Shown here one piece after another: positions 52,702 to 60,458 of a stretch of 64,000 nucleotides of DNA. Position 1 is the stretch's first letter. Every line of letters starts with the position of its first letter. Below the pieces are notes generated by a model. It was not told where the DNA came from, made no database searches, and saw only the letters and a list, made by a program, of their open reading frames with translations. The DNA is from Miltoncostaea sp050250915 (GTDB taxonomy: Bacteria > Actinomycetota > Thermoleophilia > Miltoncostaeales > Miltoncostaeaceae), in contig JBFWNT010000005.1 of NCBI GenBank assembly GCA_050250915.1, positions 62,001-126,000 on the forward strand. The letters are read 5' to 3'. Position numbers and translations under genes: made by a program.

Positions 52702-54408
52702 ATGCCTCACGACGCCCGAGCCCGCAGGCCATGGCGCGCGACGATCGCGGTGATCGCCGGCGTCGCGATCGTGCTCGGTCTGGTCGCGTCGCTCGCCCTC
52801 GGCATGGACCTGCGGCGCGAGGTGGAGCGCTCCGGCGAGCCGCTCGCGGCGGCCGCCGACCGCGCCGCCGCCCAGGTCGACGCGGGCCGCCCGGCCCAGG
52901 CCGGACGGGTGCTGCGCGAGAGCGGGTACAGCGCCCGCCTCATCGGGCCCGGCGGGCGCGTGCGGGTGCAGACCGGGCCGGCGGGCGACGTCTGGAGCCG
53001 GGGCGGGGCCGGCACCGCCGCCGCGCTCGCCACGGCCGGCGTGAGCGGGTGGACGCTGCGCGACGGGGCCGTCGAGGCCACCCGCGAGCTGCCGTCCGGC
53101 GCGACCATCGTGCTGCGCGACCGCCTGGCGCCCGGCGCCGGGACCGTCGGCTCGGCCGGCCCGCCCGTCGCGGCCGCCATCGCCGTGCTGGCGCTGCTGG
53201 CCGGCGCGCTGACCTGGATCCTCGGGACGCGCCGCGAGCGGCGCCTGGCCCGCCTGACCGCGGCGGCGCAGGCGCTCGGCGGCGGCCGCCCCGCCCCGAT
53301 CCGCGCCGAGGGGCGCGGCGGCTGGCGCGCACTGTCCAGCGCGATGGAGAACGCCGCGGAGCGCGCCGGCGTGCTCCAGGCCTCGGCCGAGGCGCGGATG
53401 GAGGCGCTCGGCGCCGCGCTGGCTCCGATGGCCCACCCCGTCGCCGCCCGCACCCCGTCCGGCGGCCTCATCCGCAACGACGCGCTGGTGACGATGATCG
53501 ACACCCTGAGCCTGCAGGACGCCAACGCGCTCGACACCGCCGTGTCCATGGGCCTCGCCTCGTCGGGTCCGGTGTCGCGCCGCGTGACGCTCACCGACGG
53601 CCGCCACCTCGAGGTGGAGGGCTGGGCCGTCCCCGGCGGCCGCGTCGTCGCCGTGGGCGAGCGGACCGAGCAGGCGCGCATGGCCGCCGTCCGCCGGCAG
53701 GTGACCGGCGCCGCCGCCCGCCACCTGCAGGCCCCGGTCAGCGAGATCCAGGCGCTCGGCTCCGACCTGGTCGGCCAGGTGCCGTCGTCGGCGGTCGGCA
53801 CGGTGCGGCGCATCCAGGCCGCCGCCGACCGGATGGAGCGCCTGGTGGCCCAGCTCCTGCGCGGCACGTCCAACGATCCGCGCGCCCATCCCCTGCGGCT
53901 GCGCCCCGTCGGCGCGGGCGGCATCGCCTACGGGCTGGGTACGGCGTTCGATCGCCGGCTGCGCGACCGTGGGCTGCGGCTGGAGACCGACCTGCCGTCC
54001 GACCTGCCGCCGATGCGCACCGACGCCGCGCTGGTCCACGAGATCCTGAGCCACCTGGTGGCGAACTCGGCGACGTACACCCCGCGGGGCGGCACCATCA
54101 CCCTGTCGGGCCGGGCGCTCCCGGGCGGCACCGTCGAGCTGGCGGTCAGTGACACCGGGCCGGGCATCGCCGGCGACGAGATCCACGGCATCACCGAGCG
54201 GTTCGCCAGGGGCAGGACGGCGGCGGGCCTGCCGGGCGCGGGCCTCGGGCTGGGGGTGGCGAGCGCGCTGGCGGAGCGCCTGGGCGGCCGCCTGACGGTG
54301 GAGGCGGGGCCGGGCGGGAAGGCGCGCCTGGAGCTGCCCGCGGCGCTCGCCCCCGCGGCCGCGGCCCGCGAGGAGGATCTCAGCCCGGAGCCAGCGGCCG
54401 CGCCATGA
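52702..54408 (+). CDS. Histidine kinase-like membrane ATPase with altered phosphoacceptor site
   Basis: The 568-residue protein has two membrane segments (near 16-37 and 152-175) around a small outer domain, a HAMP-like linker, a PAS-like region and a C-terminal HATPase domain with HLVANSATYTP, SDTGPGIAG and a G2 loop GLPGAGLGLGVA. At the place of the H-box the sequence is ARHLQAPVSEI. The residue five before the proline, normally the phosphorylated His, is Arg, although a His lies next to it. No response regulator gene is adjacent. AAGGAG lies 33 nt upstream of the ATG with a 7-bp hairpin in between. Confidence 0.82.
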   Translation: MPHDARARRPWRATIAVIAGVAIVLGLVASLALGMDLRREVERSGEPLAAAADRAAAQVDAGRPAQAGRVLRESGYSARLIGPGGRVRVQTGPAGDVWSRGGAGTAAALATAGVSGWTLRDGAVEATRELPSGATIVLRDRLAPGAGTVGSAGPPVAAAIAVLALLAGALTWILGTRRERRLARLTAAAQALGGGRPAPIRAEGRGGWRALSSAMENAAERAGVLQASAEARMEALGAALAPMAHPVAARTPSGGLIRNDALVTMIDTLSLQDANALDTAVSMGLASSGPVSRRVTLTDGRHLEVEGWAVPGGRVVAVGERTEQARMAAVRRQVTGAAARHLQAPVSEIQALGSDLVGQVPSSAVGTVRRIQAAADRMERLVAQLLRGTSNDPRAHPLRLRPVGAGGIAYGLGTAFDRRLRDRGLRLETDLPSDLPPMRTDAALVHEILSHLVANSATYTPRGGTITLSGRALPGGTVELAVSDTGPGIAGDEIHGITERFARGRTAAGLPGAGLGLGVASALAERLGGRLTVEAGPGGKARLELPAALAPAAAAREEDLSPEPAAAP

Positions 54409-54994
54409 GGCTCGCCGCCGGGGCGCGGAACACCACCCGCCCCGCCAGCATCCGCCGCCGCCGCATCTCCTCGAACCCCGCGGCGGCGTAGAGCGCCCGG
54501 GCGGGCGCGTTGTCGGTGGTCACCCAGAGCGTGAGGCGCCGGCGGCCGGCGCGGCTCCCCTCGCGGACGCAGGCCTCCAGCAGCGCGCGGCCGACGCCCC
54601 GCCGCCGGGCCCACGCGGCCACCGCGAGCTCGTCGAGATAGGCCTCGTCGGGTCGCATCCCCTCGTGGGCGAGCAGGCTCAGCACCAGTACGGCGCGGAG
54701 CGCCGTCCACAGCCCGACCTCCCGGACGAGGGTGGACGTCATCCCGGCCGGCGGCCCCCCGCCGGTCACGAGGTGCACGGCGCCGGCGATCCGCCCGTCG
54801 ACCTCGGCCACCAGGTGGCGCGACCCGGTGCCGGTCTCCATGTCGTGGCGCACCAGCGCCGCGATCGCCCGCGCGGCGGCGCCCCCCAGCGCCGGGCGGT
54901 ACTTGGCGGCCAGCCCGTCGGCGACGATCGCGGCGACCGCGTCGGCGTCCTCCGGCCGGGCGTCCCGCACGGTCACGCGTGAGGGTGCGCTCAC
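54380..54994 (-). CDS. GNAT-family N-acetyltransferase
   Basis: The 204-residue protein has the GNAT fold: VTVRDARPEDADAVAAIV at the start, ELAVAAWARRRGVGRALLEA with the acetyl-CoA pyrophosphate loop (R/Q-x-x-G-x-G/A), and LWVTTDNAPARALYAAAGF near the end. The acceptor is unknown. TACCAT lies 7 nt before the GTG (leaderless). It overlaps the convergent kinase gene by 29 bases. Confidence 0.9.
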   Translation of the reverse strand: MSAPSRVTVRDARPEDADAVAAIVADGLAAKYRPALGGAAARAIAALVRHDMETGTGSRHLVAEVDGRIAGAVHLVTGGGPPAGMTSTLVREVGLWTALRAVLVLSLLAHEGMRPDEAYLDELAVAAWARRRGVGRALLEACVREGSRAGRRRLTLWVTTDNAPARALYAAAGFEEMRRRRMLAGRVVFRAPAASLMARPLAPG

Positions 54995-55066
54995 GCACCC
55001 GATGGTAGACGGCCCGGGCGGCTCCCCGGCCGGTAGCCTGGGGTGGCCGAACATCAGGAGGTCAGG

Positions 55067-55528
55067 ATGGCGCGACTCGAGCCGGGCCGGCAGGCCCCGG
55101 ACTTCTCCCTTCAGGCCGACGACGGCTCCACCGTGAGCCTCGGCGACCTCGCCGGACAGACGGTCGCGCTCTACTTCTACCCGAAGGACGACACCACCGG
55201 GTGCACGGCCCAGGCCTGCGAGTTCCGCGACATGCAGGCCGACTACGACGCCGCCGGCATCCGGGTGATCGGCGTGAGCCCCGACCCGCTGAAGAGCCAC
55301 GTGAAGTTCCGCGACAAGTACGACCTGCCGTTCACGCTGCTCAGCGACCCGGACCACGAGGCCGCCGAGGCGTACGGCGTGTGGGTGCAGAAGTCGATGT
55401 ACGGCAAGACGTACATGGGCGTGGAGCGCAGCACCTTCGTGATCGGGCCGGACGGGACGCTGCAGCAGGTGCTCTACAAGGTGAAGCCGAAGGGCCACGC
55501 GGCGAGCCTGCTCGACCTGGTCGCGTAG
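55067..55528 (+). CDS. bcp: Thiol peroxidase of the BCP/PrxQ type
   Basis: The 153-residue peroxiredoxin has FYPKDDTTGCTAQACEFRD with the peroxidatic Cys 46 and resolving Cys 51 five residues apart, and VGVSPDPLKSHVKF. It reduces hydroperoxides with thioredoxin. AGGAGGT precedes the ATG, and TAGCCT near 55035 is the likely -10 box. It is divergent from the acetyltransferase gene, and the next gene follows after 16 nt. Confidence 0.94.
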   Translation: MARLEPGRQAPDFSLQADDGSTVSLGDLAGQTVALYFYPKDDTTGCTAQACEFRDMQADYDAAGIRVIGVSPDPLKSHVKFRDKYDLPFTLLSDPDHEAAEAYGVWVQKSMYGKTYMGVERSTFVIGPDGTLQQVLYKVKPKGHAASLLDLVA

Positions 55529-55544
55529 GTCGGGGCGGGCCGGC

Positions 55545-56132
55545 GTGGGGCTCGTCGCGAGGCCGGTCTCGCAGCGGCCCCTGGCGGTCCTCGCCTACGG
55601 ATCGCTGCTCCACAGCCCCGGAGCGCTCGGGCCGCTGATCGTGGATGTGGTGCCGTGCCGGACCCCGTTCCCGGTGGAGTACGGGCGGGCGTCGCAGCGC
55701 TGGAACGGCGGGCCGGTGCTGGTGCCGCACCCCGACGGGGGTCCCGTGGACGGCGCGCTGCTGCTGCTGGCGGCGCACCTGGAGCTGGGGGAGGCCGCCG
55801 ACCTGCTGGCCGAGCGCGAGGGGCTCATGAGCTCCCGCGGGATCCTTCAGGTGGAGGTCCCGGGGCAGGACCGGCTGGTGCTGACCTGCTCGCTGCCGCG
55901 GAACCTGCCCGCGCCGGACATGACGACGGCGGCGCTCGCGCGCCGCGCGGTCGCCAGCGTGCACGCCGACGGCCGCCGCAACGGGGTGCGCTACCTGGCC
56001 CGGGCCCTCGCCGCAGGGGTCGTCACACCGCGGAGCGAGGCCTACCGCGACGCGGTGCTGGAGGCCGCCGGCGCGGCCTCCCTTGAGGAGGCGGAGCGGG
56101 TGCTAGTGTCCCGCCCCGGACGTTCCGTATGA
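55545..56132 (+). CDS. Gamma-glutamylcyclotransferase-like (GGCT/AIG2) protein
   Basis: The 195-residue protein has the YGS motif of this fold (VLAYGSLLHSPGALGPL) and strands that fit a small GGCT-like barrel, but the catalytic Glu is not certain. The start is GTG, 16 nt after bcp. Its last ten codons lie inside the left arm of the 170-bp inverted-repeat element, so the present C-terminus (RVLVSRPGRSV) may have been supplied by insertion of that element. Confidence 0.75.
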   Translation: MGLVARPVSQRPLAVLAYGSLLHSPGALGPLIVDVVPCRTPFPVEYGRASQRWNGGPVLVPHPDGGPVDGALLLLAAHLELGEAADLLAEREGLMSSRGILQVEVPGQDRLVLTCSLPRNLPAPDMTTAALARRAVASVHADGRRNGVRYLARALAAGVVTPRSEAYRDAVLEAAGAASLEEAERVLVSRPGRSV

Positions 56133-56271
56133 GTTTCCCGAGCGAATCGCCCGCGAGGCAAGGACGCAGATCCGCGGCGATAGCGGGGTCCTATCGCTGC
56201 GGCCGAGGACGCCTCATCGCGATGCGATGCAGCCGGGAAACACCACGCAACGTGCGGGGCGGGACACTAGC
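56102..56271. repeat. 170-bp element with perfect 16-bp terminal inverted repeats, able to fold as one long rod
   Basis: Terminal arms GCTAGTGTCCCGCCCC (56102-56117) and its exact complement (56256-56271) enclose nested pairs: 56120-56124 with 56249-56253 (5 bp), 56133-56140 with 56234-56241 (8 bp), 56146-56150 with 56219-56223 (5 bp) and 56155-56159 with 56211-56215 (5 bp). The innermost pair is a 12-bp hairpin, 56172-56183 with 56191-56202, with one G-U and a 7-nt loop. Each arm holds TAGTGT, a -10-like box pointing inward. It could be a MITE-like element or a structured RNA. No known riboswitch core was recognised. Confidence 0.75.
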
Positions 56272-56306
56272 GTTGCCGCGTTCCGAGGAGCGAGGGGGGT
56301 TGGCGG

Positions 56307-56651
56307 ATGGCCTGGGATGACGTCTCGCGGTGGCAGCCGGTGGACCTGGCGGCCGCATTCAAGATGGGCGACGCGGTGCAGCCGGTCGACGTGCGCGACC
56401 TCGGCTACCGGGAGTCGGACGTCCAGGTGAAGAACGCCATCCGGATCGACCCGATGGAGTTCGAGAGCGAGATCGCCGGGCTCCCGGACGGCAAGGAGCT
56501 GATCTTCTACTGCGACCGCGCCGGCGAGGCGACGAGCCTCAAGATCGCGATGTGGGCGTTCGACAACGGGCGGTCCCGGGTGGGCGTCCTGGTCGGCGGC
56601 TGGTCCGCCTGGCAGGACGCCGGCTACCCGGTGGAGCCGAAGGCCGGCTGA
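56307..56651 (+). CDS. Rhodanese-domain protein
   Basis: The 114-residue single-domain rhodanese has PVDVRDLGYRESDVQVKNAI, the active-site loop FYCDRAGEATS with Cys 69 as the expected persulfide carrier, and VGGWSAWQDAGYPVE at the end. It would move sulfane sulfur. GAGGGGGG lies about 7 nt before the ATG, and TAGCGT right at the edge of the inverted-repeat element (56268-56273) may be its -10 box. Confidence 0.87.
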   Translation: MAWDDVSRWQPVDLAAAFKMGDAVQPVDVRDLGYRESDVQVKNAIRIDPMEFESEIAGLPDGKELIFYCDRAGEATSLKIAMWAFDNGRSRVGVLVGGWSAWQDAGYPVEPKAG

Positions 56652-56654
56652 CCC

Positions 56655-56984
56655 CTACTCGCCGCCCTTCGGCTTGAGGCCGTAGGTCGTCTCGAGCCAC
56701 TCCGGCAGGACGGCCGCGACGGCGCGGCACATCAGCTCCCGCTCGGAGATCGCGACCCGCGCGGCGACCTGGAGCGCCAGCCGGGCGTCGTCGCTGCGGA
56801 TGCCGGGCACGCCCTCGACGGTCTTGTCCGCCTCGGCGCGGTTGTAGACCATCGCGCGGGCCGCCATCGGCCAGTGCTCCCGGGTCCACTCGATCAGGGC
56901 CTCCTCCAGCGCCGTCGCCTCGTACTCGAGGAGCGCCTTCTGGAGCGGGTTGTACTGGGGGTCGGGATCGTCGCGCAGGGCCAC
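56655..56984 (-). CDS. Hypothetical protein (109 aa)
   Basis: The 109-residue protein is mostly helical with NPLQKALLEYEATALEEAL at the start and ERELMCRAVAAVLPEWLETT near the end. There is no signal, membrane segment or metal motif. GAGGTGA lies 6 nt before the GTG start. I do not recognise a family. It is convergent with the rhodanese gene, with 3 nt between stops. Confidence 0.65.
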   Translation of the reverse strand: MALRDDPDPQYNPLQKALLEYEATALEEALIEWTREHWPMAARAMVYNRAEADKTVEGVPGIRSDDARLALQVAARVAISERELMCRAVAAVLPEWLETTYGLKPKGGE

Positions 56985-57077
56985 GTCTACTCACCTCGGG
57001 CTGTGGGTTTCCGCGAGCGAGTCTAGCCCCCTCCGCCGTCCGCCCTCCGTCGCGCCCGCTCGGCGTACACTCCGCCC

Positions 57078-57374
57078 GTGCGGACGTTCCTCCTCCTGTC
57101 GACGCTCAGCCCGCAGGGCCTGCAGACCCTGGCGACCACGCCGGAGCGGCTGCTGGAGGTGAACCGCGAGGTCGAGCGCCTCGGCGGGCGGGTCATCAAG
57201 CAGTGGGCCCTGCTCGGCGCCTACGACTTCCTCAGCGTCGTGGAGGCGCCGGACGCGACCGTCATCTCGCAGATCACGATCGAGCTCGCGTCGCGCGGCA
57301 GCGCCAGCTTCGAGACGCTGACGGCGCTGACGGTGGAGGAGCTGATCGAGACGCTGGGGTCGCCGGAGGACTGA
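57078..57374 (+). CDS. GYD-domain protein
   Basis: The 98-residue protein matches the GYD family, an alpha/beta ferredoxin-like fold, with LSTLSPQGLQTLATTPERL and the motif WALLGAYDFLSVVEAPD in place of the usual GxYD. The function of the family is unknown. TACACT lies 6 nt before the GTG, a leaderless arrangement. Confidence 0.85.
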   Translation: MRTFLLLSTLSPQGLQTLATTPERLLEVNREVERLGGRVIKQWALLGAYDFLSVVEAPDATVISQITIELASRGSASFETLTALTVEELIETLGSPED

Positions 57375-57380
57375 CCCCGG

Positions 57381-57551
57381 TCAGTGCGCCTTGCGCCACT
57401 CCTCGGAGCCGCACAGCGGGCACGGCGGCAGCACCAGCACCCCGTCGCTCTCCTGCGGCGATTTGATCAGCAGATCGCACTCGGCGCAGCGGAACGCGCC
57501 CGTGACCTCGTCACCGACCTCGAAGAGGCCGTCGTTCCCCACGCTTGCCAC
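57381..57551 (-). CDS. Small zinc-ribbon protein (56 aa)
   Basis: From GTG 57551 the frame encodes 56 residues: FEVGDEVTGAFRCAECDLLI and LPPCPLCGSEEWRKAH give two CxxC pairs about 24 residues apart, a classic rubredoxin-like or ribbon zinc site. The layout resembles the ribbon in the protein at 14826-15227. A second GTG 9 nt later is possible. It lies just after another zinc-ribbon gene on the same strand. Confidence 0.65.
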   Translation of the reverse strand: MASVGNDGLFEVGDEVTGAFRCAECDLLIKSPQESDGVLVLPPCPLCGSEEWRKAH

Positions 57552-57559
57552 GGTGCCCT

Positions 57560-57838
57560 TCAGGTGGCGACTGCGGCGACGATGCTGGCCGCGGCGACGA
57601 GCGTGAAGAGGGTGAGCCCCACGACGAGGAGCAATCGCTCGGACACGCCGGCGAGGCGGCGGCCCTCACGGTCCTCCATCCCACGGCGCTTGGTCAGCAG
57701 ACGGGGGAGGTGCCCCTCGTCGAGCCAGCGCTCGCAGTAGGGGCAGAAGCGGGCCTCGGCGAGGAGCGGGAGGCCGCAGCGGTGGCAGGCGGGTGCCTCG
57801 GAGCGGTGATGACCCTGAAGATCGGACTCGGCCCTCAC
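57560..57838 (-). CDS. Zinc-ribbon membrane protein (92 aa)
   Basis: The 92-residue protein has an N-terminal ribbon (CHRCGLPLLAEARFCPYC), a basic linker and a C-terminal membrane segment (LLLVVGLTLFTLVAAAS), so the zinc domain should face the cytoplasm. The GTG at 57838 gives the shortest sensible start. TAGGGG about 10 nt upstream may be a -10 box, next to a 13-bp palindrome. No specific function is known. Confidence 0.7.
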   Translation of the reverse strand: MRAESDLQGHHRSEAPACHRCGLPLLAEARFCPYCERWLDEGHLPRLLTKRRGMEDREGRRLAGVSERLLLVVGLTLFTLVAAASIVAAVAT

Positions 57839-57852
57839 GCCGGCGTCCCCCC

Positions 57853-57865
57853 TACACCTGGTGTA
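57853..57865. promoter_or_regulatory. 13-bp palindrome upstream of the zinc-ribbon membrane protein gene
   Basis: TACACCTGGTGTA is a perfect palindrome about a central T, 14 nt upstream of the GTG at 57838 and touching the candidate -10 region. It looks like an operator for a dimeric repressor. Confidence 0.4.
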
Positions 57866-57987
57866 CGCCGGGCGGGCCGCCCGGCACCCCGGGAGCATAC
57901 ACCCGACCCCCGGGTGATCAACCAGTCGACCGCCCCGCCGCGACGTGTGTTTCGCGGCGCCGCGGAGGCGGGCGGCGGCGGCACCGC

Positions 57988-58428
57988 TCAGTCCCCCTCG
58001 GGGGGCTTCCCGAAGAACTTCTCGGCGGCCTCCCAGCCGGGCCCGGGGCCGGGCGGGGGCGCGTCGCCGCCGACCATCGGGAAGGCGGCGCGGGAGGGGT
58101 CGGTCGGCGTCGTGGCGGTTGGCTGGTCGTCGTCCGCGGGGCCTGCGTCGGCCTCGTCGTCGGTGCGGAGGGAGTCGATCTCGGCGACCTTGGCCTCGAT
58201 CTCCATCAGCTTCGACTCGACGGCGGCGATCTCGGTGGCCAGCGGCTCCTCGGGCACCTTCCCGGCGCGGACGAGCTCGTAGGTCCGCTCGCCCAGTTCC
58301 TCCAGCGCCGCGCGGTGCTGGCGCTGCAGGAGCCGCCGTTCGCCCTCCACGCGGGCACGGCGCAACGACATCTGGACGTCCGACGCGAGGCGGTTCGCCT
58401 GCTTCGCGATGCTGTCCAGGACTGCCAT
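57988..58428 (-). CDS. Coiled-coil cytoplasmic protein
   Basis: The 146-residue protein is mainly a long coiled coil (about residues 5-90, for example RLLQRQHRAALEELGERTYE and EIAAVESKLMEIEAKVAEID) with an acidic, Pro/Gly-rich tail that ends AEKFFGKPPEGD. There is no signal or membrane segment. GAGGAGG lies 6 nt before the ATG. No family is recognised. It is divergent from the TadE/Flp-like genes. Confidence 0.7.
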   Translation of the reverse strand: MAVLDSIAKQANRLASDVQMSLRRARVEGERRLLQRQHRAALEELGERTYELVRAGKVPEEPLATEIAAVESKLMEIEAKVAEIDSLRTDDEADAGPADDDQPTATTPTDPSRAAFPMVGGDAPPPGPGPGWEAAEKFFGKPPEGD

Positions 58429-58555
58429 GGCCGCCTCCTCGTGGGCGTCGGTGCGCGTCGCGTACGGATTCTACCCCGGTCTCCGGCGCACCCGCGTCCG
58501 CCTTCCGGCACAGACGTCGCGCCATGGGTGCGCCGCCGGGGCCGAGCATCGCCTC

Positions 58556-59188
58556 ATGACCAGGACGCAGCGGGGCCAGGCGGCGGTGGAGTCGGTGGGC
58601 GTGACGGTCGCGATCGCGCTGCTCGTCGCGGCGCTCGCCGCCTGGATGGCGGGCAACGTGCGCCCCGCGGGGGCGCCTCCCGACGTCATCGGCCACGTCG
58701 CCGACCCGCTCGGGCTCACGGCCCGGCGGGTCGAGCAGGCCTGGTCGCGCGACGACCTTCCCGCCTGGCTCGACACCGCCACCCGCGGCCGCGGCGACCG
58801 CCCCATCGGGCGCTTCCTCGGCCGCGTGGGGGAGGGGGCCCGCGAGGCGGTGGCGCTCGGGATCGCGTTCGACGAGGGCTGGCAGAGCGGCATCCAGCCC
58901 GTCGTGCGGCGGCGGATCCGGGAGTTCCTGCGCGACCCGGTGGGGAGCGCCTCGTCGGTGGACCTGGCGGACACCGCGGTCGGACTCATCCAGCGGTCCG
59001 GGCGGCTGCCGGACTACATCCGGATGCTGCGCAGCATGCCGCCGCGCGAGGCGGCGCGGCGCCTGGGCCACGACCTGGGTGCGACGACCGGCGACGTGGG
59101 CTTCGACGTCCTCCAGACCGTCGTCACGAGGAAGGCGGGCGGCCTCAAGGGCGGCCGGACCGGCGGGGGAGGCGCGCCGGCGCCGTGA
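58556..59188 (+). CDS. TadE/Flp pilin-like protein with a long soluble domain
   Basis: The 210-residue protein starts MTRTQRGQAAVESVGVTVAI, where GQAAVES followed by a 20-residue hydrophobic helix resembles TadE or prepilin N-termini (basic leader, small residue, conserved Glu at +5). The rest is a helical, Arg-rich domain of about 170 residues. It is probably processed by a prepilin peptidase or anchored in the membrane. The Flp-like pilin gene follows 99 nt later. Confidence 0.72.
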   Translation: MTRTQRGQAAVESVGVTVAIALLVAALAAWMAGNVRPAGAPPDVIGHVADPLGLTARRVEQAWSRDDLPAWLDTATRGRGDRPIGRFLGRVGEGAREAVALGIAFDEGWQSGIQPVVRRRIREFLRDPVGSASSVDLADTAVGLIQRSGRLPDYIRMLRSMPPREAARRLGHDLGATTGDVGFDVLQTVVTRKAGGLKGGRTGGGGAPAP

Positions 59189-59287
59189 CGGAGTCGGCGC
59201 ACATCCGGCACGCCCGGGTGTCGCGCCGTCGCAGGGACCGCCCCGACCATCGGGGCGGAGACGGAACACACGGACAGGGGAGGGACG

Positions 59288-59521
59288 ATGGGATACGTGA
59301 TGGCGGCGTGGCTCCACGCGGTGGGCGCGTCGGCGGCGGAGTGGGCGCGGAGCCGCGAGGGCCGCGGGCAGGGCACCGTCGAGTACGTCGGCGTGGTGGT
59401 GATGGTGACCCTGCTGATCGGGGCTGTCGCCGTCGCCGCGAAGGGGTGGGCGCCGGCGATCGGCGGCGACCTGCGCAAGGTCATCGCCGACGCGATCGGC
59501 AAGGCGTCGGGCGGGCTGTAG
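59288..59521 (+). CDS. Flp-type pilin-like protein
   Basis: The 77-residue protein has a 27-residue leader ending GRGQG, then TVEYVGVVVMVTLLIGAVAV with the +5-type Glu and a hydrophobic helix, and a short C-terminal part. This is the layout of Flp/TadE pilins cut after Gly. AGGGGAGGG lies just before the ATG. No tad ATPase, secretin or peptidase genes are in the window. Confidence 0.78.
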   Translation: MGYVMAAWLHAVGASAAEWARSREGRGQGTVEYVGVVVMVTLLIGAVAVAAKGWAPAIGGDLRKVIADAIGKASGGL

Positions 59522-59551
59522 ACGCCTGCCCGCGGGCCGTATCCTCGGCCC

Positions 59552-60046
59552 GTGAGCGATCCGGCCCAGGCGGCGCCCGAGCTCGTGGCGAGCGAGGGCG
59601 CCGCCCTGGGCGGGTCCGACCCCACCCGCCGCTGGGCGCTGCGGTTCGCCGACGGCGCGGTGCGGTTCACGGGCGTCACCCGCACCGAGGGGTTCGCGGC
59701 GGCCGAGGCGCTGGCCGGCGAGCCGGACCCGGACCGGGTGCTCGTGCAGGTGGCGCTGCCGGTGGTGCTGAGCGAAGGCGCCGGGCCCCACCTGGTGGAC
59801 GCCGACGGCCGCCTGGTGCTCGCGCTCGGCCCCCACCCCACCGTGGCGGGGACGTCGGTCGCGATGGGGGAGGCGGCGCCCGACCACGCGATCGGCCTGG
59901 TGGAGCCGGCCGGCGACGGCGGGCTGTGGCGGTGGGTCGCGCGGGCGCGCGTGACCCCGGGCGAGCGGGTGGCGGCCCTCGACGCGATCGACGCGGCCCC
60001 CGACCGGGCCGCGGCGGACCGCTGGGAGCGGGAGCGGCGCGGGTAG
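59552..60046 (+). CDS. Hypothetical protein (164 aa)
   Basis: The 164-residue soluble protein is rich in Ala, Gly and Asp with alternating strands (WALRFADGAVRFTGVTRTEG, RVLVQVALPVVLSEG) and a charged end DRWERERRG. No cysteine, membrane segment or known motif is seen. TATCCT lies 6 nt before the GTG start, supporting a leaderless transcript. It is 30 nt downstream of the Flp-like gene. Confidence 0.65.
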   Translation: MSDPAQAAPELVASEGAALGGSDPTRRWALRFADGAVRFTGVTRTEGFAAAEALAGEPDPDRVLVQVALPVVLSEGAGPHLVDADGRLVLALGPHPTVAGTSVAMGEAAPDHAIGLVEPAGDGGLWRWVARARVTPGERVAALDAIDAAPDRAAADRWERERRG

Positions 60047-60056
60047 GGTTCACGGG

Positions 60057-60383
60057 GTGACGACCGACTACCGGGTCGAGTTCAGCGCCAGCGCCGGCGG
60101 GTCGATCCCGACCGACGCGGCGGACCGCCTCCGCACGGCGCTGGCCGCGATGCCGGGGGCGGCGGGCGTGTCGGACTCCCGGCAGGACCGCCGCCGGCGC
60201 ACGGTGCAGGCGACGTTCTGGATCCAGGTGCGCCTGGGGATGGCGGACGCCGCCCGCGACGGCAGCCGCCTGGCCAAGGAGGCGCTGAAGGTGGCGGGGA
60301 TGGGGGAGGCGCAGCTCACCGAGCTGTCGGTGCGCATGGAGGCCCGTCCCGCCGACCTGGACGGCGCCGGCCCCACCGCGTAG
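60057..60383 (+). CDS. Hypothetical protein (108 aa)
   Basis: The 108-residue protein has an alpha/beta pattern (YRVEFSASAGGSIPTDAADRL, TVQATFWIQVRLGMADAA, TELSVRMEARP) that may form a small ferredoxin-like fold. No family is recognised. TAGGGT lies 7 nt before the GTG, so it has its own leaderless-type promoter although the preceding stop is only 10 nt away. Confidence 0.65.
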   Translation: MTTDYRVEFSASAGGSIPTDAADRLRTALAAMPGAAGVSDSRQDRRRRTVQATFWIQVRLGMADAARDGSRLAKEALKVAGMGEAQLTELSVRMEARPADLDGAGPTA

Positions 60384-60458
60384 GGCCGCCCGGGGCCGTT
60401 CCCCTACACTTCTGCGCCGGGACGCCGATGGTCGGCGCAGGCGACCGTGGGGAGCGAC

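Noticed and set aside
56155..56202. Resemblance to a c-di-GMP-I riboswitch (GGACGCAGA and TAGCGGGGT segments).
   Set aside because: The first conserved half and the tetraloop-bearing helix are absent, and these bases pair differently in the long rod.
56129..56320. A 63-codon frame inside the inverted-repeat element.
   Set aside because: It lies wholly in paired sequence, has no ribosome site, and its composition is explained by the inverted repeats.
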